Assembly (NCBI GenBank): GCA_016630905.1
Contig: WBMQ01000001.1
Location: forward strand, 1,488,001 to 1,552,000
Length of the DNA stretch: 64,000 nucleotides
DNA from: Capillidium heterosporum
Lineage: Eukaryota; Entomophthoromycota; Entomophthoromycetes; Entomophthorales; Capillidiaceae
Reading direction: 5' to 3'
Positions 1 through 11,440 of the stretch are shown here, one piece after another; position 1 is the first letter of the stretch, and each line of letters begins with the position of its first letter. The notes below the pieces were generated by a model. The model searched no databases, had not been told where the DNA came from, and saw only the letters and a program-made list of their open reading frames with translations. The translations under genes and the position numbers were made by a program.

Positions 1-848
1 CCAATATAATCGATTTGCTCCAAAGTTGGTAGTGATACCTTTATCTTTCAAGTTCGTCTTTATTCTTAGATAAAAGAGATTACCTGAAGTTCAAATCTTC
101 AAATTAGTATTTGGACAATATGTTTACTATTATTCAGCTCAAACTGCTGGCCTACTTCAGTAACCTTACCTGTCAAAAATTTGCATCATCCTTTTAAAAC
201 TAGTTCTGTGGTGGATAAAATTTATATATAGTTTATTTATCGTTTTCATTGCTGTTGAAATAAAATTTTTGGATAGGTAGCTATTCATTCTAAATTATAA
301 ATCCTTTAGATTCAGGCTCAAAATACAAACTAGCTAAAAGTATGTGAATATCACATCGACTGTTACCATATTCATAATTAGAAATGGTATCCTTGTAACT
401 TTCCCTATAGGTTTATATTATAAAATTGAGAACACTTCATCCAACTAATTTCGAACAGGATAGAAAACAATTTTGTCTCCAAGAATAACTAATATTGAGC
501 CAATGATGAAACTAAACATCTGAGTATATTAAAAGTAATCAATAGCAAAGAATAATTCTAAAAAGTTACTACATCACTTGGTTAGTTTATGAAAGAAAAG
601 ATTTACAAAACTAAAACACAAAGGTATAAAAACCAAAACTTTATTACTCCTACTACAATATCAAACTTAGTAGCTTGAAATTACTACTATGGCCAACTTG
701 AGCGATTCTCCACTCATGCTACTCATCACCATCCTTCTAGATTTATGCTGTAGAAATTGATTCAACTTAACTTTACTCGATCGGTTCTTCCATCAACATA
801 TAGTCTCACTCATATTTAGAGATATTGGGAGGCCTAAGCTTCCCTTGA
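1..848. other. no gene recognised
   Basis: AT-rich sequence with no reading frame of note on either strand and no clear splice-delimited exons. It precedes the first LRR-like remnant and may contain further unrecognisable decay of the same family. Confidence 0.4.
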
Positions 849-1960
849 TTGGATAATAAGTTGGAGTACGAAAATATAGGTAAGCTGATAGAACTGATGG
901 TAAAGTATAGTAGGTATACTGGGAAAGCCGACGCTTATCAATGCAGTTTTGAACTCTCCATATCCCTCTTCGAAACATCAAATGCTACAAGGAGCACGTT
1001 GATTTCGACAACCACTTTTCAACTTATCTGCGTTGGACTTGGAACGCTATGGGTAGTTGGTGGAATAGTATATGCTTGATTGAGTTACACATGCTATCGA
1101 CAACAGAGTCATATCAAGGTTGTAGAACTCAAGGAAGCTTTCAGCTGTGACTGAACATATCCATATTTTCCACTCGGAACATACCCAAATCGAAAGTTGA
1201 CGCACCTTTGTTTCCATCTCCGAAATAGCAATTTGGACGAGACCATCTTCCAAACTATCAAGATGAACTTGCTCAATTTGAAGTCGCTTGAGATTGGAAG
1301 CAGGTCTAATGACGAATTTGATGGCCATTTACCTACATCCAAAACTTGAGTTTAAAGCCAAATTTTATGAGGGTATATCAGGATGGGTGATGGATTATTA
1401 TGCCAATCTCAAGTATTGACCTAGTCTTAGAAGGTACACTATCTTTACGGATTTCAAACACACTATCAGCCTGAAAGACTTTACAACGTTGAAGGAATCC
1501 ACTATTATGGGAACTGCTTCATCCTGATCCAATCTTCATCAACATTAAATCTAGCTTCTTTAGATATTTCCATCTATGTTGACAAAATTAAAAGCTTACT
1601 TCCACATACATTTGGTACTTTAGTCCATTTTAGGAGACTGACCATCCGTGAAGATCTGGCTGGTAATGGTTTCGACTTTTCCCACTCTCCTCGACTTCAA
1701 CCTTTCAAAATCGAATCCCTAGACGATTTTGGTTTATAAACTTTATATCAAAATTGCAAACTGCCGTGGCTTCAATATTGCTTGCCAGTACCCTGAAGAA
1801 ATCAATAAGTGAACTTCTGAGTTAGTTAAGACGGCTACTCTTCTTCAATTGAAGGTCTAAAAACCTTTCAATAAGTTCCCAACTGTACTGTTCAAGAAAC
1901 CAACCTTTCCAAACTTGACGTATTGAAAGCTTCAAATTGTCTCATATAGCTCAGAGGTGG
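849..1960 (+). pseudogene. decayed leucine-rich-repeat-like gene, copy 1
   Basis: Short plus-strand stretches in changing frames carry leucine-spaced repeats of the RNI/LRR kind: LTHLCFHLRN and NLKSLEI near 1200-1300, then TLVHFRRLTI near 1610-1650, and NLSKLDVLKASNC near 1905-1940. The same phrases recur in the copy at 2100-3375 (TLVHFRRLDI) and in the minus-strand copies, where the piece FSNL-x-x-L ends in NC. This indicates one lineage-specific family. Stops and frame changes are frequent, so it cannot encode a full protein. F-box/LRR proteins are the likely ancestors, but I see no clear F-box here, so the functional label is an inference from the repeat spacing only. Confidence 0.5.
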
Positions 1961-2099
1961 ATGAAAAGTGTTCATCTTTACTATTATAAAGCTCTAAATA
2001 CTTTTATAGTTCAGCTTTTATATACCTCTTAATTAAAGAAACCTATTTAGGATCTTTCAAAGCTATTAATTATAAACATACTTGTGAATTCTATTTCAA

Positions 2100-3375
2100 A
2101 GTCAATTACAAATTTATTCCTTTTGAAATAAGTGCTTTCAATGTATTTATGAAAAAAGTGCTCGATATCCCAAAAGAGAATGTGTGGTTAAATGCCCTGC
2201 CATTCTGAAGACATCGCTTTGAGATGTTCTTGATTGAAAGGAAGGTGGTTAACCATTGCATCAAAAAGTGTTTAGTTTTCTTGGTACAATGGCAGACTTT
2301 CCTCTTCGCCTTTAACACGAACTTTACAACTCAATAAAAAATTTCGGCCTATTCGAACTTCCATTTGAGATCCTAGATGTTGTTCTTATCGACCTAATAC
2401 TTGAACATTGACACACATTAATCTGTAATATATATATTTTAACTTGTTTACAATACTTTTCATTTTCAATGATTTAAGTTTCCTGAATATCTATAAATTG
2501 AGTTATGATTCAGATATAGAATATAAGGTCCAAACGAAGAAGCTTATGAGATAAAATAATTGCATCAAGAGGTTTAATTGGATCAGTAACTATATTACCT
2601 TTCCATTTATATACTTCAAAAGCTTTAAGGTGTATAATGGCAATGTTTCCAAGAGAGACTACTTTGAAATTCTGTTTGAAGAGGATATCGAATAGTACCA
2701 GCAATTGGAGTACTCCATCACTATAAAATTTATTAGAAAAGCTAATAAACAAGTCACTTTCAACTTGTAAAGCTTAAGAGTTTTTTCGTTTCTGTCCACG
2801 GTATGTGCGAACTTTCCATTCTACATCTACCATAACTCAATTTTGATACATTTTGAATTTCACCTCAGCAATTACTACGGTATACTCTTTCAAATAATCA
2901 AGGACAACTCCCAACTTCAAATTCCCATCTATTGATAGTAAATTCATTTATAAACCACAAAATATATTACCTGTATTTCGATAGTTTACTTAGCTTCCAC
3001 CTTTCTGCTTACAAAATAGACTCCGAATAGATGCCTAACTACTTCTCCAATCTCAAATTTCGACCCAATCTTCACAGGTATATCATCTTCTGCAATTGAT
3101 TTGAAATACTACTCTCGCAGGTAGTTGGCCCAACCTCGTAGAGTCAACAGTCTTTATGCAGTATTCAACTATATCTCTAAACTTTCTAATATGCTCAATC
3201 TAATATCCCTTTACATCGATTTTTACAAGAATAATAGCTATCCTACCTTTGTAAAAACCTTCGATACATTAGTACACTTCAGGCGTCTGGATATCAACGG
3301 ATGCCTCCATACTAAAGATTTTAAAACTTTTGAACAGCCTGCCCCTTTGGATTTTTCACCTAAACGGCCTTAAGG
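2100..3375 (+). pseudogene. decayed leucine-rich-repeat-like gene, copy 2
   Basis: The longest open piece, 3125-3373, reads NMLNLISLYIDF followed by TLVHFRRLDINGC, matching the TLVHFRRL phrase of copy 1. Upstream plus-strand pieces at about 2100-2320 (FEMFLIERKVV) and 2570-2770 (FPFIYFKSFKVYNG) are in other frames, interrupted by stops, and look like the amino-terminal part of the same kind of gene. Two tandem copies in the same orientation suggest local duplication followed by decay. I could not identify a start codon or a complete exon set. Confidence 0.45.
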
Positions 3376-4015
3376 GGCTTTATTCTGGATTTTATTTAGT
3401 TCTCCAACCTAGCAGAGTGCTGGGTTTGTAAATATATCATTATAGAGGCATTATATTTATATATGCCAAGTTCAAGGTAAAGAATATAGAAAAACTACCC
3501 TCTACAACCTGTTGGAGTTAGTTACCTGTGCTATCCTACAGGGCTTGAGGAGTGAAGGAACGACCTCCTTTACTTAGATGGAGTTTTGGAACTTTTCGTT
3601 GATTTACAAGTTTACTATATATATCAAAACTGAATCCCTTACTGTAGACAATTTTAGCAACAAGTGTAAAATAGTGTTCTTATTAAAAAAAGAGTTTGTA
3701 CCCATAAATTCACCGTAGTTTTATATTAAAGACAATATACTATAGTATTTAATTTACATTTGCATTATCTTAAAGTGCAATATCATCCATATTTAGATAG
3801 TACTAGGAAGTTATAGGATAATTTCTTATTGTAAAGAGAAGAGTATTATCTCTAGGTGATCGATTTTAAAAGCACACTTTCTAATTTCTATGATTGATAA
3901 AGTATTACTTCAACCCTTTCACCAGTTTACAAACTATATTTGTGAATATAGTGCCAGAGCCCAACAAATGAATTAGATATAATAAATAAAAGGCTGTTAA
4001 TCTATTTAATGAATC
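3376..4015. other. intergenic, nothing recognised
   Basis: No supported gene. This is the 3' flank of the tyrosyl-tRNA synthetase gene, which ends at 4016 on the minus strand, and of LRR copy 2. Confidence 0.4.
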
Positions 4016-5693
4016 TTAAACCAATTTAACGACTTTGAACTTAGACTTGCCACTTCGAATCAAGATTCCCCAACCATCTACTAGATCCTCAACTTCCAAT
4101 TTTCTATCGACACCACTTACTCGTGATTGATTCAAATACAACCCATTGCTCGAAATCAACCTTTTACCCTCACCTATTATAAAAATCAATATACTATAAA
4201 AATAAAGCACAAATTACCTTTCGAGCTAACTAACCCACAATCCACAAGTAACTGTAGCAGTGGTTGGTTCAAATAGTTGGCTTTCTCAAACCGATACGTC
4301 AGCTTGTCATCGACTTGGAAAGCTTCGTCGAGCTGTTGGAATTTCATCAAAGTTAGGTTGAAGGATTTATCAAACAGTAAGTTGGTCAAAGTTTGGGCAT
4401 GTAGCAACCCGCTTTCTAAAATAAAAACATATCAAAAACTTTACTGTTGCAAAAAATGGTTACCTCCATGCACCAACCTCGTAACTTCATCAGCCAATAG
4501 TCTCTGCAGCTTTCGCTCCTCTTCTTTCCCTCTAGTTTCTCTAACCAACTTTTCAATTGTATCCACCTCGACGAACGATAACTTCAACAACATATCTACG
4601 ACAACGTCATCCTCCACCTTCAGCAGGTACTGGTAGAAGTCCATAATACTAGTCAGCTTAGAATCTAGGTAAACGACACCATCGGTACTCTTACTCAATT
4701 TGTTGCCGTTCTTATCGGTCAGTAGATTCACTGTCAACCCGTTGACTTGATTTTTGGAGAGTTTGGATATGAGGTCTAAGCCTGATAAGATATTCCCCCA
4801 TTGATCATTACCTCCTATCTATTGATAGAGACAGATGAATTTATTAATAAGATAATGTAAGGGTGAAAGTAGGTTTACCTGTAACTGGCAGTTGAAGTTT
4901 TTGTTTAAATAGTAGTAGTCGTAAGCTTGTAACAGTTGGTAGGAAAATTCGGTAAATGAGATGCCATTATTGGACTCCAACCGAACTTTTACACTAGTAA
5001 TTATATAAAAATCCCAAAAGCTAAAACAAAAACTTACCTATCTTTATTCAACATGTTGTTAATTCTAAAGTGCCTACCAACTTCATTTAAAAACTGAATG
5101 AAGTTGAAGTTCTCCAACCAACTTCTATTGTTCAAAATGTGAACATCCCCATCTATCTGCTGAAAGTTGGCTAACAGAGTTTCCAGCTGCAACTTTATGT
5201 TCTGTTGGTTTGCTTCCACCACTTTTAAGTCGATTAAGTTGCGCTCCTTGTTCCTGCCACTTGGGTCGCCTATACTACCGGTCGCTCCTCCTAACTATTT
5301 AATTTAAATAGAACAAAAGGTTAGTATAAGATTTAAAATGAAGAGGAATAAATAAATTACTAATAGGATCGTAGGATAGCCAAGCTTATTGAACCGCAAC
5401 AAAGTTGCTATAGGTAACAAGTGGCCTAAATGTAAAGAAATACCGGTTGGATCTATACCTAGATAGACACTAAACTTATCTTCTAGATTCGACTGTAGCT
5501 TGTTGATAAATGGTAGTTTCTCTTTCTCCCCGCTCTTTGCATTAGTTGGCTGGTAGTAAGTTTGTTGATTAATTAATTTTCTATCTATTAGCTCTTGGCT
5601 TATCGTCCTACTTGAATACAGGCGAGTAAAAGGTTGGGATAGTAAGGGTCGGTAGTTTAGTTTGGTGAAAAGTTTGGTGGTTATGTTGACCAT
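4016..5693 (-). CDS. MSY1: mitochondrial tyrosyl-tRNA synthetase
   Basis: Charges mitochondrial tRNA-Tyr with tyrosine. Six exons on the minus strand: 5361-5693, 5038-5294, 4879-4993, 4464-4818, 4218-4415 and 4016-4173. They join in frame to 471 residues, the usual size of mitochondrial class Ic TyrRS. The amino end is Arg/Ser-rich with few acids, as in a mitochondrial presequence. The HIGH-type motif is HLGH at residues 88-91. [16 protein letters not shown] at the exon 1/2 join and GGNDQWGN at the start of exon 4 are family signatures, and KLSKS (275-279) is the KMSKS loop. The carboxyl end ([13 protein letters not shown]) fits the S4 RNA-binding domain. All introns are 43-66 nt with GT..AG ends. 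The start is the first ATG of the long exon and precedes the presequence-like region. Identification is firm; the symbol is by yeast homology. Confidence 0.93.
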
Positions 5694-6386
5694 TGTGTAT
5701 TATTATTAAAATTTCAAGCTGAGTTGATTTATGTATAGGTTGGAGTTACAGGCTTTGTTCTATGAAAGTTATCAACCTGGAACCTATGATAAAGTGAAGG
5801 AAACTTTAATGAACTTGTCAAGATGCTGATGAAAATTTTGTTTGGATGACCTTGGAAGTTCAAGGCTGAGTCTAAGCAAATAGAAGGTTTAGTTTATTGA
5901 TCCTTTTCGACAATTTTGTTTACCCGCATTGTAACTAGAGTGCTAAATGTTTTATTATTGTGATTAGCCACTTTCAGGTATAATTGGTTTAAAATTTACC
6001 TAGCCCTGAAACAGCACTTCAGTCCTAAACCCATCAATGAGCTGTGTTGAAATATACAAATTGAAATTTTATCCCACAACCGATATCCACTTTTTTGGAA
6101 TAGTAGCCTACCTAAACCAATCAATTTAGAGAAACTTTACACAGATGATGAACCTAATTTGCGATAGAAATTTGATTGGCTTGATCCACGCCTGGTTCGC
6201 TATAAGTCGTCAAATGTCCTGTTAAAAACTTTGCGTCTGATGTGTATTAAAGCAAAATATTTCAAATACAAATCTAACAATATATGGAACTTTTAATTAT
6301 ATTAGAAACTTATCAAAATATAGAGATTTGGTTAAGCAAATATATTAAGGCACTTATTTCAATAGAGGAGCCCGTTCTTTTATATA
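5694..6386. other. intergenic, nothing firm
   Basis: Upstream flank of the tyrosyl-tRNA synthetase gene. A short plus-strand open stretch near 6034-6126 has LRR-like spacing but is too short to call. Confidence 0.35.
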
Positions 6387-7900
6387 TTACTCAAATCCTC
6401 TAGAACAGTTAGAGATATGGAACTTCAACAGGTTGGAAAAGGATGCTTTGGTTATCTTTATCGGGAACCTGTCGGAACCTACCCTGTTGAACTCACAAAC
6501 AGTGATCCAGATGCTTTGACACTCCACCAACTTGGAAAAGAACTTAATAAAACTCAAAGTAAAGCCATTTATACTATCTGTATGGAAAACTTGAAAGGAT
6601 AAATAGTTCAATGTCTTAAAGTTCTTGAAACAGAAGTGTCCTTCCAGATGCAAATGTTTGCGATATACTAACTTATTAAAAATACTTACAATAGTGAAGC
6701 TACTATCCTCCTTGGAACAGCCGGTCGAAAGGTTGGTTAAGTTGAACATACCGGAGATATTGATAATATTAGTGAAATATAGAGTAAAAGCCTCAAATTC
6801 TACGAGGTTAGGTCAGCCACCTGTGAGGGTAGTAACTTCAAGCTTATTCAAAGAGATGGAGCACTTTTGAAGACTGGATCAGAATTTGAAGTTGGAAAAG
6901 TAGTTAAGCATTCATTTGAGATTCATTTTGTGAATAGAAAGGTGGAAGCTAAGTAAACCATTGAACATCAATAGTATATTGTGTGGTTTGTAGATGAGTT
7001 TACCGTCAATAGACGAATACTTGAAGTTGGAAAAAGTGTCCTTAATAATTTGAAAGAGTGGCTTATAGTAATTGATGAGATAAAGCTGGAGGTATATCAA
7101 AGTTGGATTATAGTAGGTGTAGAGTGGAAAGTTGTATGTACCATAGATAGAAATAAATTGTCGATTCGCCTTATAATTAAAGTATATATATGTTATATTC
7201 TTACAATTGTCAGTACCGTTCGATATTCTTTTCAAATATAATTTCAAAATGGACTTTCCTTGAAAATATCATCGTTATAAATTCTTAGATTCTTAAAGTG
7301 AAGGGTTACGAGAGCTATGTATCTATTGACTGAATGAATCTCCTTGATTTGATATTTGTATTTCACTGTAAGCTTCCTCATTCGAGCCTTATATCTTATG
7401 CCCGAATCATCTGCTAACCGATGTATATTCAAAAAACTTATCGCTGAAGATAAAAGGTAGGATAGGTTGCCGAAAATACCTGTTGATCAAAATTGACCTA
7501 AGCCAATCTTTAAATATTAAATTGATGAGGATTATATCAATCACTTAGAGTGGAAGCTCGTTCAAGTTTGTTGTTTAAATGTATCTGAAATTAAGGTTCG
7601 TGTTCAAGGTAAAGAGAACAAAGGATGAGAGTAAAATGGTTGATTTTGAGCACATTAGTCTTCACTTCAAAAAACAGGCAAATAGTTTAATTGCAGCTTA
7701 TAAAATAGAAGTGAGGATACCTAGCAAACTGAAAGCTTACAACAGCAGTAAAGGTAAGAGTAGTAGCTTGATATGTACTCTATCAAATTTACTTTACCAA
7801 CTGATAAGAGTGTCGAAGGTTGGAATACTTAGAATACCTATATTTTTAAGTTTAGCTAAATTAACTTTTCACTTTCAATGGCTTTTTAGCCTTTATTAGG
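6387..7900 (-). pseudogene. decayed leucine-rich-repeat-like gene, copy 3
   Basis: Minus-strand open pieces occur at 7244-7432, 6912-7247 and 6387-6749, with a weaker one at about 7560-7900. Leucine/isoleucine-spaced phrases include IYLQLYLINYYK, LLMFNGLLSFHL and LNYLSFQVF. The last piece ends with ASFSNLLKFHISNC, parallel to the FSNLSRLETYNC end of copy 4 and the NLSKLDVLKASNC end of copy 1. The pieces lie in order on one strand but in different frames with stops between, so this is a remnant. An exon-rich intact gene is less likely because convincing splice pairs are missing. Confidence 0.45.
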
Positions 7901-9256
7901 TAAATGTAACTACTAGAAAACGATTTTATATAGAGTATACCTTTTAAGCTGAGCTGTACTTAGCCTCTAAAATCTAAACAACCAACAAAATAATATTTCA
8001 ACGTTCAACATTTTCATTTGAGCTTGCACAGCTATCCACCTGCTTCCAGCATCAAAGCTTGCCTAGGGATCATCTAGATAATTTGCAACTGTTTTTATTC
8101 TATATGAATGCTTCTTGAAAACTCCATGTTTTTCTCATCTACTTCAAGGCTTTGAACGCACTCAAATATCCTACCAAGCTTCTTCAACTAAAAATGTGAT
8201 AAAAATGCTCAGGTCTATCTTTTGTCCCCGAAACCAAGCATTTTTTGGCCCCAGAAATGGATTCTAGCCGCCAAAGCACCAAAGTTTGGATTGGTTTCCA
8301 TCCAATGGTCGTAGATCAAAGGATGGAGGTGGTATTCCAAATGGAAAGGAGATGTGATCTAAAATTTAACTTGATGAAACTAGCATGCATTGTAAATTTT
8401 CGACTTATACCCCTGCTAAAAAGCAACTGTTTAGATCCATCGAAACAGTTGGGTTAATTCTTAAGCTAGCTATACCAAGTCCTCAGCCCTAAATCTAGTT
8501 AGTTTCGTACATAGTTTTCGTTTGAATACTTGTATAGGTAGGTGTTAGAACAGCTAGTATCACCTTTATAGCTTGAAGTAGTTTTACTTGAACTGTTAGT
8601 ATTCGGCTATATACTTTATTGGTATGTAGTTGGCCATATTTATGAGGTCGAAAAATTTATGCTAGACCGTCGTATCCAGACATCTACAAATTCAAAGCTT
8701 ACCCCTTTGCCCCTGAAGGCTTACCATAACCACGATTATGGAAAAGGTTTATAGGAGTTATAAAGGTCTACAAAGCTTGAAACTGTTCTCCTTACATAAC
8801 TGATCTCATAATTGCGGGCGTATACTGGAGAGATAAGTGTATAGTTCAAAGTCTACGGGGTTAACGGTTTATTATGCGTTAACCCATCTACAACGAGAGA
8901 GAAAAAGGGCTTTCATTTCACAAATAGATAAAGCCTTTTAAGTAATTCAAATTAACCATCTTACAATGTTGTTCTTCCCGCTTTTAGTTGACATTATTAT
9001 TATAAACTTATTATTTAAAGTGTCAATTAAAAATAACCAAAGTAGTAATTAATCAATTCAATGTAGCTCATTTTAACGGAACGCGTGCATCTTTTTGGAT
9101 GCACGATTGATCAAAGCAAAATTTCGGCGTGCATTCAAAAGGATATACGTCGTCCTGAGCGAGTTGAAAGTATTTAAAGTATGCTTACTAATTTACAGTT
9201 TACAGTTTATATATTACAGCTCACTTCCAATCTTTCAAAAATTAAAACAGCTCCAA
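7901..9256. other. intergenic with two coding-like islands
   Basis: Upstream region of cofilin. Two patches are less AT-rich than the surroundings. Around 8220-8440 the minus strand reads an open stretch including HWMETNPNFGALAARIHFWG. Around 8650-8740 the plus strand reads ARPSYPDIYKFKAYPFAPEG. Neither joins to further exons that I can find and I do not recognise a family. Nothing else is supported. Confidence 0.25.
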
Positions 9257-9777
9257 ATGGTAAGTATATATTTCGATGACTCGTGACTTAGCAGTTGTTA
9301 ACCTTTATGACAACTAGTCAGTCAAAGTTGCCGTTAATGAAGACTGTATCCACCGCTTCAATGAGCTGAAATTACACAGATCCCCTACTTACGTTCTCTT
9401 CAAAGTCTCCGACGATTGTAGTACAATTGTGGTTGATAAGTTTGGTGATGGCGACTATCAATCTTTTATCTCCAATTTTTCGGAAGATGAGTGCGCATTT
9501 GCTGTGTACGACTTTAGCTACTATAGCCAAGATGGTAACAAACGTAGCGCCTTATGCTTCTTCACCTGGTAATTAAGCTCAATACCTTTTCATCTCATAT
9601 TTTAGGACCCCCGATATGGCTCGAATCAAAGATAGACTGTTTTACACCGCTACAGTGGAAAATTTGAAGGATAAGCTGCAGGGCATCCAGGTTTTCTTTA
9701 CTGGCTATGATTTAAATGAGGTGTCTACCGAAGCTGTTCTTTCGAGAGTTAAAATTAGACATAATAAGGGCTATTAG
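9257..9777 (+). CDS. COF1: cofilin (actin-depolymerising factor)
   Basis: Severs and depolymerises actin filaments in the cytosol. Three coding exons: 9257-9259, 9318-9568 and 9606-9777. They join to 141 residues, against 143 in budding yeast cofilin, and form one ADF-H domain. Visible family features are the amino end MSVKVAVNEDC with a candidate phosphorylatable Ser2, FNELKL, YVLFKVSDD, the FAVYDF strand, FFTWTPDMARIKDRLFY (central strand plus long actin-binding helix), and GYDLNEVSTEAVLSRV near the end. The first coding exon is only the ATG. The 58-nt intron begins directly after it, and the acceptor at 9316-9317 is the one that keeps frame. The second intron is phase 2, inside the Trp codon. 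No long open frame marks the gene because the exons are short. Identification is firm. Confidence 0.93.
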
Positions 9778-10140
9778 CTATTTCAAATTACAAGGAACTT
9801 ATCTCTTAGTGCTGCACTAGCTATATCCCTTCAGATCCATATCGTAACCTTTTACTAAATAAATTACTATGTATTTTTTGAAAATATCACTTTTGTCTTA
9901 AAATTAATGTGTCTTCTATATTAAATCGGAATAGTAATTAGTCACTTGAACTGGATATTCCTTTGAAGATATAGTATTTTTTAAATTACTGTGATAGAAA
10001 TCTTTAGAGATGTATATACGCTAATTCCTATGTAAAATTATATATTTATAGCAAAAACTCATAAAATATAGTATTAATTTCGAATAAACAACAGAAAAGG
10101 ATTGAAAGTATATATATATTTATCAGTAAAACGAACACTC
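9778..10140. other. intergenic, nothing recognised
   Basis: AT-rich 3' flank of cofilin with no supported feature. Confidence 0.4.
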
Positions 10141-10475
10141 TTACTCATTCATTAAGTAGGGAAGGCAGTTATATGTTTCCAATCGTGAAAGATTCGAGAA
10201 GGTTACATTGTCATCTAAATATACTTCAAATTCACCCTCCAAACTCTCCTTACAAGAAAATTTCAAGTTGCAGTACTTTATAAGCTTAACTATAAACTCC
10301 ACAAAGCTATAGACTAGGCTTTCAAGCTTCAAAACTGCAAAAACTTGAAGCTGTAAAAGGTAAGAAAGATTGAAATCGCTTGACTCAAAGGGAAGCTCAA
10401 AGTCTAAGCACAATCGCTTGAGACTAATTAACTTGTTGAATATACATATAAATGTAAGGTCCAGGGAGGTATCGC
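10141..10475 (-). pseudogene. leucine-rich-repeat-like gene fragment, copy 4
   Basis: An open minus-strand piece reads CIFNKLISLKRLCLDF and LKLESLVYSFVEFIV and ends FSNLSRLETYNCLP before a stop at 10141. The end matches the other LRR-like remnants, so this looks like the carboxyl-terminal portion of a family member. Upstream, near 10475, it runs directly into a less AT-rich segment that encodes an unrelated membrane-protein-like sequence in another frame. The LRR piece therefore seems cut off there. Confidence 0.4.
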
Positions 10476-11440
10476 TGGATCCAGTCAATGGTGGCATCAT
10501 ATTGGGAACTCATGACGTGGTAGGTCAGGAAAACGGAACTAAGGCCCACTACTGCATTGGTGACAAAAGCTTGAATTCTCCGGAGGGTAGGCCGGACAGC
10601 CAGGTGAAGGAGGTACAACATAAGGAGTGCCCATACAATGGTAGTCAAGTCCCAGTTCCAGGAGGGAACTAAAGAGACGGGTTGGGACTGGGAAGTGAAG
10701 TGGTGCTGAACTAAAGGGGGCCGGCTAGGTGGTGGTTGTGTGACCACCGGTGTCACAGTGTTAGGGTCAAAAGTAGGGGTTGGTTGATAAGGTCAACGTT
10801 GGTTCAAAGGGGTAGACGGTATTAGTAACATTAATTGCCCAAAGAAGATGAGATCCGAGGGTAGCGAGGATCGTCAAAAGGTAGTAGGAGGCTGGAAGGA
10901 CAGGGAGACTAGACCACATAGTATTACTATGCTGAAAGTAAAAGTACGGGTAAAGGATAAGTTTATTTAGGGACAAAGGGCGAGATCAGGCTGCTGGGAA
11001 CAGCTATGGCTAGGGACAGGGGGTGAGTAACAGCTATTTAGAAAATAGCGAGGTGGAACGTTGTCAAGATACTGGCTTTTGGTAGTCACCAAGAGGTTTA
11101 AATATCCTTTTGGTACCTTGGATGTAGTGAAGTTAGTGGGGTTGGATTCCCCTGCGGCAATCCACTACTCTATAGATTAATTGAGTGTTTACCAAGTTTA
11201 TCCAAAAGAACCAGTAATTCTATTAACTACTACTGGTGTGTTTCCATTGTTGGAAGATGTGGATCAGCTAATGTGCTACTAATCGTTGAAGTTCCCAGGT
11301 TATGGTCAAGTTTAAGAAAATAATAAAGGTAATCGAAATAATTGATATGTGGGGTGGATTCAGTAACTAAGATAGTTATGAATTGGAGAACAAAAAAAAG
11401 AATTTGAAAATTAGTAAGAATTAGCAAGAGGAAGGGAATC
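10424..11440 (-). pseudogene. broken gene for a secreted/membrane protein, family unknown
   Basis: A clearly less AT-rich block with coding-like composition on the minus strand in at least four segments that do not share a frame. In order they are: about 11435-11230, a hydrophobic signal-like start (FFVLQFITILVTEST); about 11166-10970, an ectodomain-like piece with NFTTSK, FLNSCYSPP and HSCSQQPDLALCP; 10933-10769, a membrane span (YYLLTILATLGSHLLW) followed by NVT; and 10780-10424, a proline-rich stretch (QPPPSRPPL), then WALLMLYLLHLAV and further hydrophobic segments. I could not join them with canonical introns: at least two joins need frame changes. The simplest reading is a recently broken single gene. 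A multi-exon gene with unusual introns is possible. I do not recognise the family. Confidence 0.35.

Noticed and set aside
10370-10672. 100-residue plus-strand frame
   Set aside because: It is the antisense of the membrane-span segment on the minus strand, which has the more protein-like pattern.
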